64,000 nucleotides of DNA from Brevundimonas sp. EYE_349 (GTDB lineage: Bacteria; Pseudomonadota; Alphaproteobacteria; Caulobacterales; Caulobacteraceae): the NCBI RefSeq assembly GCF_023147505.1, contig NZ_JAHXPB010000005.1:1-64000 (forward strand). Reading direction: 5' to 3'. The position numbers and the translations under genes are program-made. How positions within the stretch are numbered: the stretch's first letter is position 1; each line of letters begins with the position of its first letter. The notes beneath the pieces are model-generated. The model worked only from the letters and a program-made list of their open reading frames with translations, had not been told where the DNA came from and searched no databases. Positions 26,479-36,159 of this stretch are shown here, in pieces.

Positions 26479-27321
26479 TTAGACGGTTTCCGCCACGGAA
26501 GCACTAGCGGCGACGGATCGAACCGCGTCGCCCAGCAGCTTCACCTTGGCCAGAACGCGCGGCGCAGCCGGTTCGTTCGCGGCGACGGCGGCGGCGACTT
26601 CCTCGACCAGGGCCGAGCCGACGACCACGGCGTCCGCTACGCTGGCGATGGCGGCGGCCCGTTCCGGCGTCTTGATGCCGAAGCCGACCGCGACCGGCAG
26701 CCCCGAGGCGGCCCGCACCCGCGCCACGGCGGGCGCCACGACATCGGCGTCGGCTTCCTTGACCCCGGTCACGCCCGCCACGGCGACATAATAGACAAAG
26801 CCCGACGTGCCCTGGACGACGATCTTCAGACGGTCGTCATCGGACGTCGGCGTGGCCAGCCGGATCAGCGAGATCGACACCTTATCCAGCGCCTCGATCA
26901 GAGGCGCGGCCTCTTCCGGCGGGCAGTCGACCACGATCAGGCCGTCGATGCCGCAGTCGGCCGCATAGGCGGCGAAGGCGTCATAGCCCAGGCTCTCGAT
27001 CGGGTTCAGATAGCCCATCAGCACGATGGGCGTGGCGTCGTCGCCTCTGCGGAATTCCTTCGCCAGATCCATGGTCGACCGCAGGCCGAACCCGGCCGCC
27101 AGCCCCCGGATCGCCGCCTTCTGGATCGGCGGCCCCTCGGCCATCGGATCGCTGAACGGAAAGCCCAACTCAATGATGTCGGCGCCCGCTGCGGGCAGGC
27201 CCTTCAGGATGGCCAGAGCCTCCTCGCGCGACGGATCGCCCCCCATCACATAGGGAACAAAAGCGGCGCGGCCCTCGGCTTTCAGCACCTTGAAACGTGC
27301 GTCGATGCGTGCGGTCGTCAT
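26479..27321 (-). CDS. trpA: Tryptophan synthase alpha chain TrpA
   Basis: A 280-residue TIM barrel that cleaves indole-3-glycerol phosphate and feeds indole to TrpB. The catalytic glutamate is Glu51 in IELGFPFSDP; the second acid is Glu62 in MAEGPP, where E. coli has Asp60. The phosphate site VGFGIKTPE and VVVGSALVE are normal. The ATG at 27321 follows GAGGG and overlaps the preceding gene by 4 bases. It is separated from trpB by two small secreted-protein genes. Confidence 0.95.
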   Translation of the reverse strand: MTTARIDARFKVLKAEGRAAFVPYVMGGDPSREEALAILKGLPAAGADIIELGFPFSDPMAEGPPIQKAAIRGLAAGFGLRSTMDLAKEFRRGDDATPIVLMGYLNPIESLGYDAFAAYAADCGIDGLIVVDCPPEEAAPLIEALDKVSISLIRLATPTSDDDRLKIVVQGTSGFVYYVAVAGVTGVKEADADVVAPAVARVRAASGLPVAVGFGIKTPERAAAIASVADAVVVGSALVEEVAAAVAANEPAAPRVLAKVKLLGDAVRSVAASASVAETV

Positions 27322-27737
27322 TGATCTTTGCCCTCGGTCGCGGGTTCCCCGCAAGTGTCTCTCGCCAGGGCAATCACCATGACAGCCGTCTTTGCAGGAT
27401 CGGACTCCCCCTCGACCGCGAAGGTCGAAACCAATCCGCCTTCGCAGGATTCAGGATTGTCTAAATCGGCTCCCCTGAGCCGCAAAAAGCCAAAGCTAAC
27501 CTCGGGAGCTGATCGCACCATGAATCCCTGTTGCTCAAGCGCATGTGTAAAACGCTCACGGACCGCGCGCGCCTTCTCGCGAGGATACGCCAGGCACAAA
27601 TAACGGTCGCCGCCTTCCTCTGACGCAGGGCACCCGCCGGCGACAACCGCGTCCGGGATATCCGGCAAAACAAACTCATCGCGCCAGTCCGCTTGCGACC
27701 CCATCAAGGTAAAGGCGGCAATAGACGCCAGTATCAT
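27318..27737 (-). CDS. Four-cysteine hypothetical protein between trpB and trpA (copy 2)
   Basis: A 139-residue protein with a short hydrophobic N-terminus (MILASIAAFTLMGS), likely exported or anchored. Four cysteines occur at GGCPA, LCLAYP, ESCEGG and DTCGEP. Their spacing, and the context YLC..., F.RLR..., C.GG..STFAV, TAVMVI, parallels the adjacent 156-residue gene, so the two look like diverged tandem copies. It overlaps both neighbours by 4 bases, which ties it to the tryptophan operon. GC is visibly lower than in trpA or trpB. No known domain; a role in tryptophan synthesis is not implied. Confidence 0.75.
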   Translation of the reverse strand: MILASIAAFTLMGSQADWRDEFVLPDIPDAVVAGGCPASEEGGDRYLCLAYPREKARAVRERFTHALEQQGFMVRSAPEVSFGFLRLRGADLDNPESCEGGLVSTFAVEGESDPAKTAVMVIALARDTCGEPATEGKDQ

Positions 27738-28203
27738 TTCGGCGGCGTTCCAGCGGCGGCGGGCGCGGCCGATTGGGCCGCGCAGACATCGCCGGGAATG
27801 GTGGCGAAGCCCAGATAGGCGGGCAGTTCGGCGACGGCGGTCTTGGTCGTGTCGTAGAAGGCGACCATCTGCATGCCGTCGCAGCCGCCGGCCTCGCGGC
27901 GCTTGATGAAGACCACGCGGTTCTCGTCGCCGCCCGCCGCCAGCCAGGTCTTGGACGCCAGGTCTGCGATATAGGCGTCGGCCAGGGCGCCGATCTGACC
28001 CAGCGGGGCCGTCACGCACCAGGCGCGACCCGCCAGATTGTTCAGCCCGCCGCAGTCGGCCGACAGTTCCGCGCCGGGCAGCAGGCCGACATCGGCCGGT
28101 CCGCCCTGCTGGGCCGATTGGGGCGCGGCCGGCGCCGGCGTCTGAGCTTGAACGGCGGGGGCGCACAGGGCGAGCGCGGCGCTCGCGGCCAGCAGAAGAC
28201 GCA

Positions 28204-28204
<1 letters not shown>
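27734..28204 (-). CDS. Four-cysteine secreted protein between trpB and trpA (copy 1)
   Basis: A 156-residue protein with a clear signal peptide ending VQAQ (about residue 21) and an alanine/proline-rich linker. The mature domain has four cysteines (ADCGG, AWCVTA, GGCDGM, GDVCAA) that probably form two disulphides in the periplasm. KRREAGGCDGMQMVAFYD aligns with the equivalent block of the next gene. The ATG shares one base with the trpB stop, so it is translated from the trp message. Family unknown; it is probably the ancestral copy of the pair, because it keeps a better signal peptide. Confidence 0.8.
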
Positions 28205-29463
<1,259 letters not shown>

Positions 29464-29480
29464 GCGGGTAGGCGTCGTAA

Positions 29481-30122
29481 TTACGACCGGCGCGCGTTTC
29501 GGATGAAGGCTGCGATCCGGCTGGCGTCCTTAACACCCGGCGCGCTCTCGACGCCAGAGGACACGTCCACCATCGGCGCGCCGGTGATCCGCAGCGCCTC
29601 GGCCACATTGTCCGGGTTCAGACCGCCCGCCAGGAACCACGGATGCCGGAACGCCCGTTCCGCCAGCAGGGTCCAGTCGAAAGCCACCCCATGTCCGCCG
29701 CTGTAGGTCGCGCCCTTGGGCGCCTTGGCGTCCAGCAGCAGATAGTCAGCCGCCGCCTCCATTACCTCCAGCCCGACCAGATCATCCGCGCCGGACACCC
29801 CTACCGCCTTGATTACAGGAATCTCGTAATCTGCCCGCGCATTGCGAACTTCAAGCGGCGTTTCCCGACCGTGCAACTGGATCATGTCAGGCTCAAGATC
29901 ATGAACCAGGGCGTCCATCTCAGGACCGACCATATCCGCAAACAGCAGCACGGTCTTGGCCCGGCCGCGAGCCCGATCCACAAGCCGCTTCGCCAAGCTT
30001 GGTCCGGCGTATCGAGGACTGGCCTTCACCATCACGAAGCCGACGAAATCTGCCCCCGCATCCAGTGCGACGTCCAGGGTGTCCGGCGTGGTCAGGCCGC
30101 AGATCTTGATCTTGGTCGTCAT
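29481..30122 (-). CDS. trpF: Phosphoribosylanthranilate isomerase TrpF
   Basis: A 213-residue TIM barrel that converts phosphoribosylanthranilate to CdRP. The general base is Cys8 in KIKICGL; the acid is the Asp in [19 protein letters not shown] and DVSSGVE are the phosphate-binding loops. Its ATG overlaps the stop of an upstream PIN toxin gene by 4 bases, so trp expression may depend partly on readthrough from the toxin-antitoxin operon. Confidence 0.95.
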   Translation of the reverse strand: MTTKIKICGLTTPDTLDVALDAGADFVGFVMVKASPRYAGPSLAKRLVDRARGRAKTVLLFADMVGPEMDALVHDLEPDMIQLHGRETPLEVRNARADYEIPVIKAVGVSGADDLVGLEVMEAAADYLLLDAKAPKGATYSGGHGVAFDWTLLAERAFRHPWFLAGGLNPDNVAEALRITGAPMVDVSSGVESAPGVKDASRIAAFIRNARRS

Positions 30123-30532
30123 AGGGAAACGACTTCAACATTTTTTAGCAGAGCAGCCGCAGCGAGATCCTTATCTAGCGTCGCCATGTCGTAGCCATGC
30201 CTCAACACCACGGCTAAGTGCAGGGCGTCAGGCGTCCTCAATCGAACCCCTTCGCGCAGCAGCAAGCGACAGCGCGAAAAATCCTGATCGTCCATGCGGC
30301 ATTCTCCGCGACCTATGCGCCAGTCATCAAACGTGTTTTCGATTTGGTCACGTTTCGCGCTCTTCATGGCGCCAGACCTGACGCGCAACCCAAGGGCCGA
30401 ACTAAACTCGGTCTCGGTCCACCGGCTGATCACGACATCCATCCTACGGATCAGCAGCGCCGCCGCCCACTCCGAATGAGCGTCCTGCACGAAGGCCGAA
30501 ACGAGGACGCTTGTATCCAGATAAAGGGCCAA
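30119..30532 (-). CDS. PIN-domain toxin (VapC type)
   Basis: A 137-residue VapC-type ribonuclease. Acidic residues of the PIN site are Asp6 (LYLDTSVLVSAF), Glu in WTETEFSSAL and Asp in LRTPDALHLAV; DKDLAAAALL is the usual C-terminal helix. It follows its antitoxin by 3 bases and overlaps trpF by 4 bases. GC is lower than in surrounding core genes, fitting later acquisition. Its target is probably tRNA or 23S rRNA, as for other VapC proteins. Confidence 0.88.
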   Translation of the reverse strand: MALYLDTSVLVSAFVQDAHSEWAAALLIRRMDVVISRWTETEFSSALGLRVRSGAMKSAKRDQIENTFDDWRIGRGECRMDDQDFSRCRLLLREGVRLRTPDALHLAVVLRHGYDMATLDKDLAAAALLKNVEVVSL

Positions 30533-30535
30533 GAT

Positions 30536-30778
30536 TCAGTCTTCGTCACGCATCTGACGAACCAGATCGACAGCGTTCAGTCCATCCGTGGGTTTGGCGC
30601 GGACGTGTCTGAACCAGTCCATATCGACGGTTCGAGGCGTCGGAACGACCTCCTGCGCCGGCTCCAGCCGCGCCACGGGCACGCCGCGTCGCGTGATGGT
30701 CACCGCCTCGCCCGCCAGCATGCGATCCAGCAGCTTGGGCAGGTTGTTCTTGGCTTCGGCGACGGAATAGCTGGACAT
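30536..30778 (-). CDS. Phd-family antitoxin
   Basis: An antitoxin of about 80 residues. SYSVAEAKNNLPKLLDRML and VTITRRGVPVARLEP are the Phd/YefM fold, and the acidic C-terminal tail (VDLVRQMRDED) is the toxin-binding part. The ATG at 30778 was taken; 30784 and further in-frame starts back to a TTG at 30814 exist and ribosome sites are weak. rsuA ends 36 bases upstream, so the pair could be expressed from the rsuA transcript as well as its own promoter. Confidence 0.85.
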   Translation of the reverse strand: MSSYSVAEAKNNLPKLLDRMLAGEAVTITRRGVPVARLEPAQEVVPTPRTVDMDWFRHVRAKPTDGLNAVDLVRQMRDED

Positions 30779-30814
30779 GGCCATCAAGATAGCCATCCGC
30801 CGCATAATGTTCAA

Positions 30815-31576
30815 TCAGCCGCCCGTCGGCTCCGCGAAGATCGACGCGATCTGCTCGGCGGTCAGCAGTCGCCATTCGCCGGGCGCCAGGTCGGGCGGCA
30901 AGACCAGTCCGCCCATCCGTTCGCGATGCAGGGTCTCGACGTGGTTGCCGACGGCGGCGAACATGCGCCGCACCTGGTGATACCGCCCCTCCGTCACCGT
31001 CAGCAGGGCCTCGGTCGGCGCCACGACCTCCAGCCACGCCGGGGCCAACGGCTTGTCCTCGCCTTCCAGCATCAGTTCGCCGGCGGCGAACAGATCGCCC
31101 TCGGTCCCGGCCAGCGGGCGCGCCAGCCCGGCGCGATAGACCTTGGCCACATGGCGTTTGGGCGAGATCACCCGGTGCAGCAGGTCCCCGTCATCGGTCA
31201 GCAGCAGGAGGCCCGAGGTCTGTTTGTCCAGCCGCCCTATGGTGGAGATGGCCGGATCGCGCCGACGCCACCGGTCGGGCAGGATGTCATAGACCAGCGC
31301 GCCCTCCTCCTTGTGCGAACAGGTCATGCCCAGCGGCTTGTTCAGCATCAGGACGAGGCCCGGCACGGGGTCCAGCGGCTCGCCGTCGATCTCCATCCGC
31401 TGGGTCAGTTCGGGCGTCACCGGGATGCGTTTGGACACATCCGTCAGATCCGCCCCGTCCAGCACGATCCCGCCCGCCTTGGCCATCCGCGCCATCTCGG
31501 CCCGCGAGCCATAGCCCATCGACCCCAGCAGGCGGTCGACGCGGGATGTGGGGATCTTGGCCATATCTTTCGTCAT
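30815..31576 (-). CDS. rsuA: 16S rRNA pseudouridine synthase (RsuA/RluB family)
   Basis: A 253-residue pseudouridine synthase. An S4 RNA-binding domain (SRVDRLLGSMGYGSRAEMAR) is followed by the catalytic domain with Asp in GRLDKQTSGLLLL. RYHQVRRMFAAVGNHV is the family C-terminal motif. RsuA modifies U516 of 16S rRNA; RluB or RluE activity cannot be excluded. The ATG at 31576 lies inside a long inverted repeat, so the ATG at 31564 may be the original start. Confidence 0.88.
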   Translation of the reverse strand: MTKDMAKIPTSRVDRLLGSMGYGSRAEMARMAKAGGIVLDGADLTDVSKRIPVTPELTQRMEIDGEPLDPVPGLVLMLNKPLGMTCSHKEEGALVYDILPDRWRRRDPAISTIGRLDKQTSGLLLLTDDGDLLHRVISPKRHVAKVYRAGLARPLAGTEGDLFAAGELMLEGEDKPLAPAWLEVVAPTEALLTVTEGRYHQVRRMFAAVGNHVETLHRERMGGLVLPPDLAPGEWRLLTAEQIASIFAEPTGG

Positions 31577-31737
31577 CCTCCGGCGAGCGCAGCGAGACCG
31601 GGGGACCCAGCGGCGCGCGCGAGCGCGAACCTGTCGCGACGTTGCTTCTCGACCATCAGTATAGCTGAGCCATCGCCTTCGGCGCCGCTGGGTTCTCCGG
31701 TCTGCGCCGCAAGCGGCTTGCCGGAGAATAACGAAAC
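31568..31737. repeat. Long imperfect inverted repeat
   Basis: The left arm, about 31569-31617 (CCTCCGGCGAGCGCAGCGAG onward to CCCAGCGGCGC), and the right arm, about 31681-31735 (GCGCCGCTGGGTTCTCCGG onward), pair over roughly 50 bases with mismatches, around an unpaired centre of about 60 bases. The core is GTCATYCTCCGGC...GACCGG.G.ACCCAGCGGCGC. It looks like a dispersed palindromic element. It covers the first codons of rsuA and the gap to the methyltransferase gene. Confidence 0.7.
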
Positions 31738-31742
31738 GAAGA

Positions 31743-32642
31743 TCACTTCACCGCCTCGAACAGCTTGTAACCGCCCGCCTCCGCGACCAGCCGCACGCGC
31801 TTGAACGCCGCATTCAGTTCCGCCTCATAAGGCAGGTGCCGGTTGGCCACGATCCAGGCGACGCCGCCCTTCTTCAACAGCTCGGCGGCCTTGCGGATGA
31901 AGGCCTGACCCAGCCGCCGGTCCTCGGCGCCGCCGTCGTGGAAGGGCGGGTTCGAGACCACGAAATCCTTGTCGCCCTTGCCCTCCAGCGTCCGGGCGTC
32001 GGACCACCAGACCTTGGCCCGTTCGTCCCGGATGTTCTCGCGCGCGGCGCGGATGGCGCGGCGGTCCAGATCGACCAACTTCAGCTTGGTCACGGCGGGC
32101 GACCGCAATACGACCGTCGCCAACGCCCCATAGCCGCAACCCAGATCGACCCCCTCGCCCTTCATCGGCGGCAGATGCTGGGCCAGCAGGGCCGAACCCG
32201 GATCGATCCGGTCCCAGGCGAAGATTCCAGGCTGGGACCAGGCTTCCAGGCCCGGCACGATCTGCGGCCCGCCGGCCTGGATCGCCTCGTCGAGTCCTTC
32301 CACCCTTTCGGGGCGGATGACGGTGCATCGGCGGTGGTGCGCCTTGGCCGTCTCGGCGACCTCCAGGCCGAACGCCTTCAACTCCTTGCCCAGGCGCGAC
32401 CCGCCCTTGTCCTTGGGCGCCATGACGTCCAGCCGCCCGCCGACATTCAGCGCTCTCAGCGCCAGGGCCAGGACATAGCGCCGCTCCAGCACGCCGGGCG
32501 GGGCGTAGATCATCACCGTATCGGCCGAACCGGGCGTCTGAGCCTCCAGCGCGGCCGAATCCGGGATCAGGGGTGAGGTCTGGGTGGCGCCGCCTGGTGG
32601 GTCGAAGACGACCGGCGGCCGGCCATAGAGAAGCGTGGCCAT
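31743..32642 (-). CDS. RsmC/RlmG-like class I methyltransferase
   Basis: A 299-residue SAM-dependent methyltransferase. The SAM-binding motif GEGVDLGCGYGALA lies near residue 165, and NPPFHDGG matches the guanine-N2 methyltransferase motif N-P-P-F. The N-terminal half looks like the degenerate duplicated domain typical of RsmC (16S G1207) and RlmG. Which rRNA base it modifies cannot be told. It starts 3 bases after the uppP stop on the same strand. Confidence 0.85.
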   Translation of the reverse strand: MATLLYGRPPVVFDPPGGATQTSPLIPDSAALEAQTPGSADTVMIYAPPGVLERRYVLALALRALNVGGRLDVMAPKDKGGSRLGKELKAFGLEVAETAKAHHRRCTVIRPERVEGLDEAIQAGGPQIVPGLEAWSQPGIFAWDRIDPGSALLAQHLPPMKGEGVDLGCGYGALATVVLRSPAVTKLKLVDLDRRAIRAARENIRDERAKVWWSDARTLEGKGDKDFVVSNPPFHDGGAEDRRLGQAFIRKAAELLKKGGVAWIVANRHLPYEAELNAAFKRVRLVAEAGGYKLFEAVK

Positions 32643-32645
32643 GCC

Positions 32646-33446
32646 TCAGAACCCCATTTGCAACAGCGCCAGCCCCACGACCCCGACCACGATCCGCCAC
32701 CAGGCGAACACGCCGAAGCCGCGACGCGACACGAAGTCCAGCAGGAACCGCACCACCGCCAGGGCCGAAATGAAGGCCACCACGAAGCCCACGGCGATCA
32801 GGCCTACATCGCTGAAATCCAGCGTCTTGTGGTTCTTCAGCAGGTCGTAGGCGACCGCCGCGCCCATGGTCGGAAGCGCCAGAAAGAAGCTGAACTCGGC
32901 CGCAGAACGCTTGTCGGTCTTCAGCAGCAGGCCGCCGGCGATGGTGGCCCCCGATCGCGACACGCCGGGGATCATGGCCAGACACTGGAACAGGCCGATC
33001 AGGAAATAGATCCGCATCGGATAGGCCTCGGCGTCCAGCCATTTCGGCTTCTTGTCCATCCGGTCCAGCGCCAGCAGGATCAGCCCGCCCACGATCAGGG
33101 CGATGCAGATCACCTGAGGCGTTTCGAACAGCACCCCCTTGATGAAGTCATAGGCCAGGAAACCGATGACCACGGCCGGGGCGAAGGCGACGAGCAGGCC
33201 GATCAGGAACCGCCGCGCCTCGGGGTCGAACGGCCAGCGCGTCGCCAGTGTCCACAGCCGTTTGAAATAGACGCTGACGATGGCCAGCAGGGCGCCCAGC
33301 TGGATCACGATCTCGAACGTCTTGCCCGCGCTTTCGAACCCCATGAAATGGCCCAGCAGCAGCATATGGCCGGTGGAGGACACGGGAATGAACTCGGTCA
33401 GCCCCTCGACCAGACCCAGGATGATGGCCGCCAACCAGTCCGACAT
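32646..33446 (-). CDS. uppP: Undecaprenyl-diphosphate phosphatase UppP
   Basis: A 266-residue polytopic inner-membrane enzyme that recycles the lipid carrier for peptidoglycan synthesis; overproduction gives bacitracin resistance. The two signature motifs are present: [20 protein letters not shown] near the N-terminus and [15 protein letters not shown] in the middle. About seven or eight hydrophobic spans are visible. It is divergent from the cation efflux gene. Confidence 0.95.
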   Translation of the reverse strand: MSDWLAAIILGLVEGLTEFIPVSSTGHMLLLGHFMGFESAGKTFEIVIQLGALLAIVSVYFKRLWTLATRWPFDPEARRFLIGLLVAFAPAVVIGFLAYDFIKGVLFETPQVICIALIVGGLILLALDRMDKKPKWLDAEAYPMRIYFLIGLFQCLAMIPGVSRSGATIAGGLLLKTDKRSAAEFSFFLALPTMGAAVAYDLLKNHKTLDFSDVGLIAVGFVVAFISALAVVRFLLDFVSRRGFGVFAWWRIVVGVVGLALLQMGF

Positions 33447-33502
33447 GGAAAACCCCGAAAACCAAAGCGCCGGGATCGCCGCGCGCCCGGATGTCTTCCC
33501 CT

Positions 33503-33530
33503 AGAGCATGATCGTTTCGGACGGAACGAC
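33503..33530. repeat. Candidate dispersed intergenic motif
   Basis: TAGAGCATGATCGTTTCGGA followed by CGGAACGA forms a partial palindrome (TCGTT...AACGA) in the uppP-efflux gap. Closely similar TAGAGCATGATC words recur between genes of many alphaproteobacteria. Only one copy was noticed here, so the repeat status is inferred. Confidence 0.3.
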
Positions 33531-33584
33531 CCCTTTGGGCCAGCGGTTGGCTTTCGGCCACGATTGCGCGAGAAGAAGCCGACA

Positions 33585-34580
33585 ATGACGACGCCCGCAC
33601 CCGCCCCCCTCGAAGACGCCCATCTCGCCACCCGGCGCATCACCCGGCTGTCGGTCGGGGTCGCGGTGGTGTTGATCGCGTTGAAGGCGTTCGCCCTGGG
33701 CGCCTCCGGCTCGGTCTCCATCCTGGCCAGCCTGGCGGATTCGGCGCTGGACCTCGCAGCGTCCCTGACCACCTTCTTCGCCGTGCGCTGGGCCGCCGCC
33801 CCGCCGGACGAGGATCACCGCTACGGCCATGGCAAGGGCGAGGCGCTGGCCGCCCTGGTCCAGGCCGGGCTGGTGTTCGCCTCGGCCGTCTTTATCGGGT
33901 GGGAGGGGCTGCAGCGCATCTTCGATCCCCGCCCGGTCACCGCCGGCGCCTGGGCCGTGGGGGTCATGGTCGCGGCCATGGCCATCACCGGCTGGCTGGT
34001 GTGGATGCAGACCCAGGCGCTGAAGAAGACCGGCTCCCTGGCCGTCGCCGGCGACCGCGCCCACTACGCCGCCGACCTGGCGGCCAACGCCGTCGTGCTG
34101 ATCGGGGTGGCGTCCGGCGCCTTCCTGGGCGCGCCGGGGCTGGATGCGGCGGCCGGCGTGGTCGTCGCCGTCTGGCTGTTCTGGGGCGCGACCGGGATGT
34201 TGCGGGCCGCCGCCGACCATCTGCTGGACCGCGCCGCGCCCCAGGCCGACCGCGCCGCCGTCACCCAGGCCGTGCTGGCCGATCCGCGCGTCACGGGCGT
34301 GCATCAGTTGCGGACCCGCATGGTCGGGCCGGTCATGATGATCCAGATGCACGTCGATCTGGACGGCGCACTGACGCTGGACGCCGCCCACGCCATCGTG
34401 GTCGAGGCCGAACGCCGGGTGCTGGCGCGGTTTCCCGGCGCCGACATCCTGATCCACGCCGATCCGCGCGGACGGCCGCAGGCGACGCTCCCCGCGTCGC
34501 CCGATCCAGCTGCCGAGACGCCGGCGGATGCCCCGAATGCGGCCCCCGCCGCCCCGGTCGCCAAGGGCCCGTGGTCGTAA
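33585..34580 (+). CDS. Cation diffusion facilitator (FieF/CzcD type)
   Basis: A 331-residue CDF-family transporter that exports Zn2+, Fe2+ or related ions by proton antiport. Metal-site motifs are seen as LADSALDL in helix 2 and AHYAADLAAN in helix 5, and HRYGHGKGEALAAL is the usual loop. Six membrane spans are followed by a cytoplasmic domain (HQLRTRMVGPVMMIQMHVDL) and an alanine/proline-rich tail of about 40 residues that is not part of the core family. Ion specificity is unknown. Confidence 0.92.
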   Translation: MTTPAPAPLEDAHLATRRITRLSVGVAVVLIALKAFALGASGSVSILASLADSALDLAASLTTFFAVRWAAAPPDEDHRYGHGKGEALAALVQAGLVFASAVFIGWEGLQRIFDPRPVTAGAWAVGVMVAAMAITGWLVWMQTQALKKTGSLAVAGDRAHYAADLAANAVVLIGVASGAFLGAPGLDAAAGVVVAVWLFWGATGMLRAAADHLLDRAAPQADRAAVTQAVLADPRVTGVHQLRTRMVGPVMMIQMHVDLDGALTLDAAHAIVVEAERRVLARFPGADILIHADPRGRPQATLPASPDPAAETPADAPNAAPAAPVAKGPWS

Positions 34581-34624
34581 GGCGGTAAACGCCGATTTAA
34601 CAGGTCGGGGCGCATCACCCCCTG

Positions 34625-35311
34625 ATGGCCGACCCTTGCGTTCTCTTCCACTTCGCCTTCCAGCCCGCCTCTCGCGCCGCGCGTCTGGCGCTGGGCGAGG
34701 CGCGGATCGAATGGACGGATACGCCGGTCCGTCCGTGGGAGGAGGACTGCCCGGTCAACGACTTCAACCCGTCGGGTCTGCCGCCGGTGGTGCAGACGAC
34801 CGACCGTGGGCGCCCGCTGACCCTGTGCGAACTGCCCGCCGTCCTGGGCTGGATCGAGGATCAGCAGAAGGGGCCGCTGCTGCTGCCCGCCGACGCCGGC
34901 GAACGGGCCGAGGCCCGCCGCCTGACCGGCTGGTTCGAGCGCCGCTTCATGGACGAGGTCGACGCCGTCCTGCTGCACGAGCGGATGGAGAAGCCCCTGC
35001 TCAAGCTGGGTCCGCCCGAGGCCCGCGCCCTGCGCGACGGCCGCGACGCCCTGAAATTCCACCTGGCCATGCTGGAGGACCTGATCGCCGCCCGCGACTG
35101 GCTGGCCGGCCGTCGCTTGTCCCAGGCCGACCTGATCGCCGCGGCCCACCTGTCGGTGCTGGACTATTTCGGCGAAATCCAGTGGAAGACCTGGCCCGGG
35201 CTGAAAACCTGGTACTCCAAGCTCAAATCCCGCCCCTGCTTCCGCCCCCTGCTGGTGGACCGCTTCGTCGGCGTCCCGCCGTCGGCGTGGTATGCGGATT
35301 TGGATTTCTAA
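34625..35311 (+). CDS. fzlA: FzlA-like glutathione S-transferase-fold protein
   Basis: A 228-residue GST-fold protein. In Caulobacter FzlA binds FtsZ, curves its filaments and is needed for division; it has lost glutathione use. Features recalled from that subfamily are seen here: no CxxC or SxxC in the first strand (FHFAFQPASRAARLAL), the middle HERMEKPLLKLGPPEARALR, KLKSRPCFRPLL, and the C-terminal tail ending DLDF that contacts FtsZ. In many alphaproteobacteria this gene lies beside queG and near uppP, as here apart from the insertion between. A plain GST is the alternative. Confidence 0.75.
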   Translation: MADPCVLFHFAFQPASRAARLALGEARIEWTDTPVRPWEEDCPVNDFNPSGLPPVVQTTDRGRPLTLCELPAVLGWIEDQQKGPLLLPADAGERAEARRLTGWFERRFMDEVDAVLLHERMEKPLLKLGPPEARALRDGRDALKFHLAMLEDLIAARDWLAGRRLSQADLIAAAHLSVLDYFGEIQWKTWPGLKTWYSKLKSRPCFRPLLVDRFVGVPPSAWYADLDF

Positions 35312-35350
35312 AGCTGCAGTTGGCTACCGCATTGATTGAAAGAATAAAAA

Positions 35351-35362
35351 AGCGTTAACGCT
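35351..35362 (+). promoter_or_regulatory. Perfect palindrome before the TIR gene
   Basis: AGCGTTAACGCT is a 12-bp perfect palindrome 53 bases before the TIR gene start. It follows an A-rich run and precedes TTGGAA and TATATC, spaced roughly like a promoter (-35 and -10). It could be an operator or a weak terminator of fzlA. Confidence 0.4.
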
Positions 35363-35414
35363 TGGAAACTATACAAGCGACACTATATCGTGATTCAACC
35401 CTGGGGAGGACACG

Positions 35415-36125
35415 TTGGCTAGATGCACCGCACCAATAAGAGGGCATACTGGGGGTGGCGCAGCAAGCTGTCCCGCCTGTAGCAGCCGGTATGGTCGCGG
35501 CTCTAGCTGGGGGTATTCGCCGTCATATTCATCGCCGTCTTACTCGCCTCCAGCCACCTCGTCGTCAGGCGGAGGCAGCGGGCGAAGCACCGGCGGGGCT
35601 AGCAAGACCTCTAAACCCCGCTGGGCGCGAGCTGGCTCAGCCGTTTGGTACACACCTGCCGAGGTGCTTGAGCTCGAACCCGCACGAGCGCACGTCGAAC
35701 AGCGAGCGACCGTTCCTGACCTTCGCGACGTATTCCTCTGCCACGCGTGGGACGACAGAAACGGAGCCGCTCAAGAGTTGCACGATCTGCTTGAGGCTCG
35801 CGGCGTGAGGGTCTGGTTTAGCCAGAAGGACATCCCGCTCGGAACGCCGTTCATGCGCGAGATCGACAGGGGACTAGCGAAGTCCCGCGTTGGCATCGTT
35901 TTGGTGACGCCAAGTTTTCTCAAACGCATCAAGAGTGAGGGAGTCGCTGACAAAGAGCTCTCCGTACTTCTCCATCGCGGCGCTATCGTACCCATCATCC
36001 ACGGGGCCTCTTTCGACGAGTTGAACAACGAAAGTCCCATGCTGGCTTCTCGAGCCGGCCTCAACACCGAAGACGGATCGATGAGCGAAATCGCGACAAA
36101 GCTAGCTGATCTTGTCGCTGTATAA
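35415..36125 (+). CDS. TIR-domain protein with N-terminal zinc-ribbon-like motif
   Basis: A 236-residue protein from a TTG at 35415 with GGGGAGGA just upstream. Residues 4-22 hold Cys4, His11, Cys19 and Cys22, a possible small zinc finger. Residues 25-66 are low complexity, rich in serine, glycine, tyrosine and proline. From about 103 a TIR domain runs to the end: LRDVFLCHAWDDR, VRVWFSQKDIPLG, IDRGLAKSRVGIVLVTPSFL. Glu181 in DKELSVLL is placed like the NAD-cleaving glutamate of bacterial and plant TIR enzymes. The probable activity is NAD+ hydrolysis or signalling in defence. It is followed by two small genes and has lower GC than its surroundings. Confidence 0.88.
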   Translation: MARCTAPIRGHTGGGAASCPACSSRYGRGSSWGYSPSYSSPSYSPPATSSSGGGSGRSTGGASKTSKPRWARAGSAVWYTPAEVLELEPARAHVEQRATVPDLRDVFLCHAWDDRNGAAQELHDLLEARGVRVWFSQKDIPLGTPFMREIDRGLAKSRVGIVLVTPSFLKRIKSEGVADKELSVLLHRGAIVPIIHGASFDELNNESPMLASRAGLNTEDGSMSEIATKLADLVAV

Positions 36126-36159
36126 TTGATGATACCATTGCCAAACTAAGAGGTGCTTC

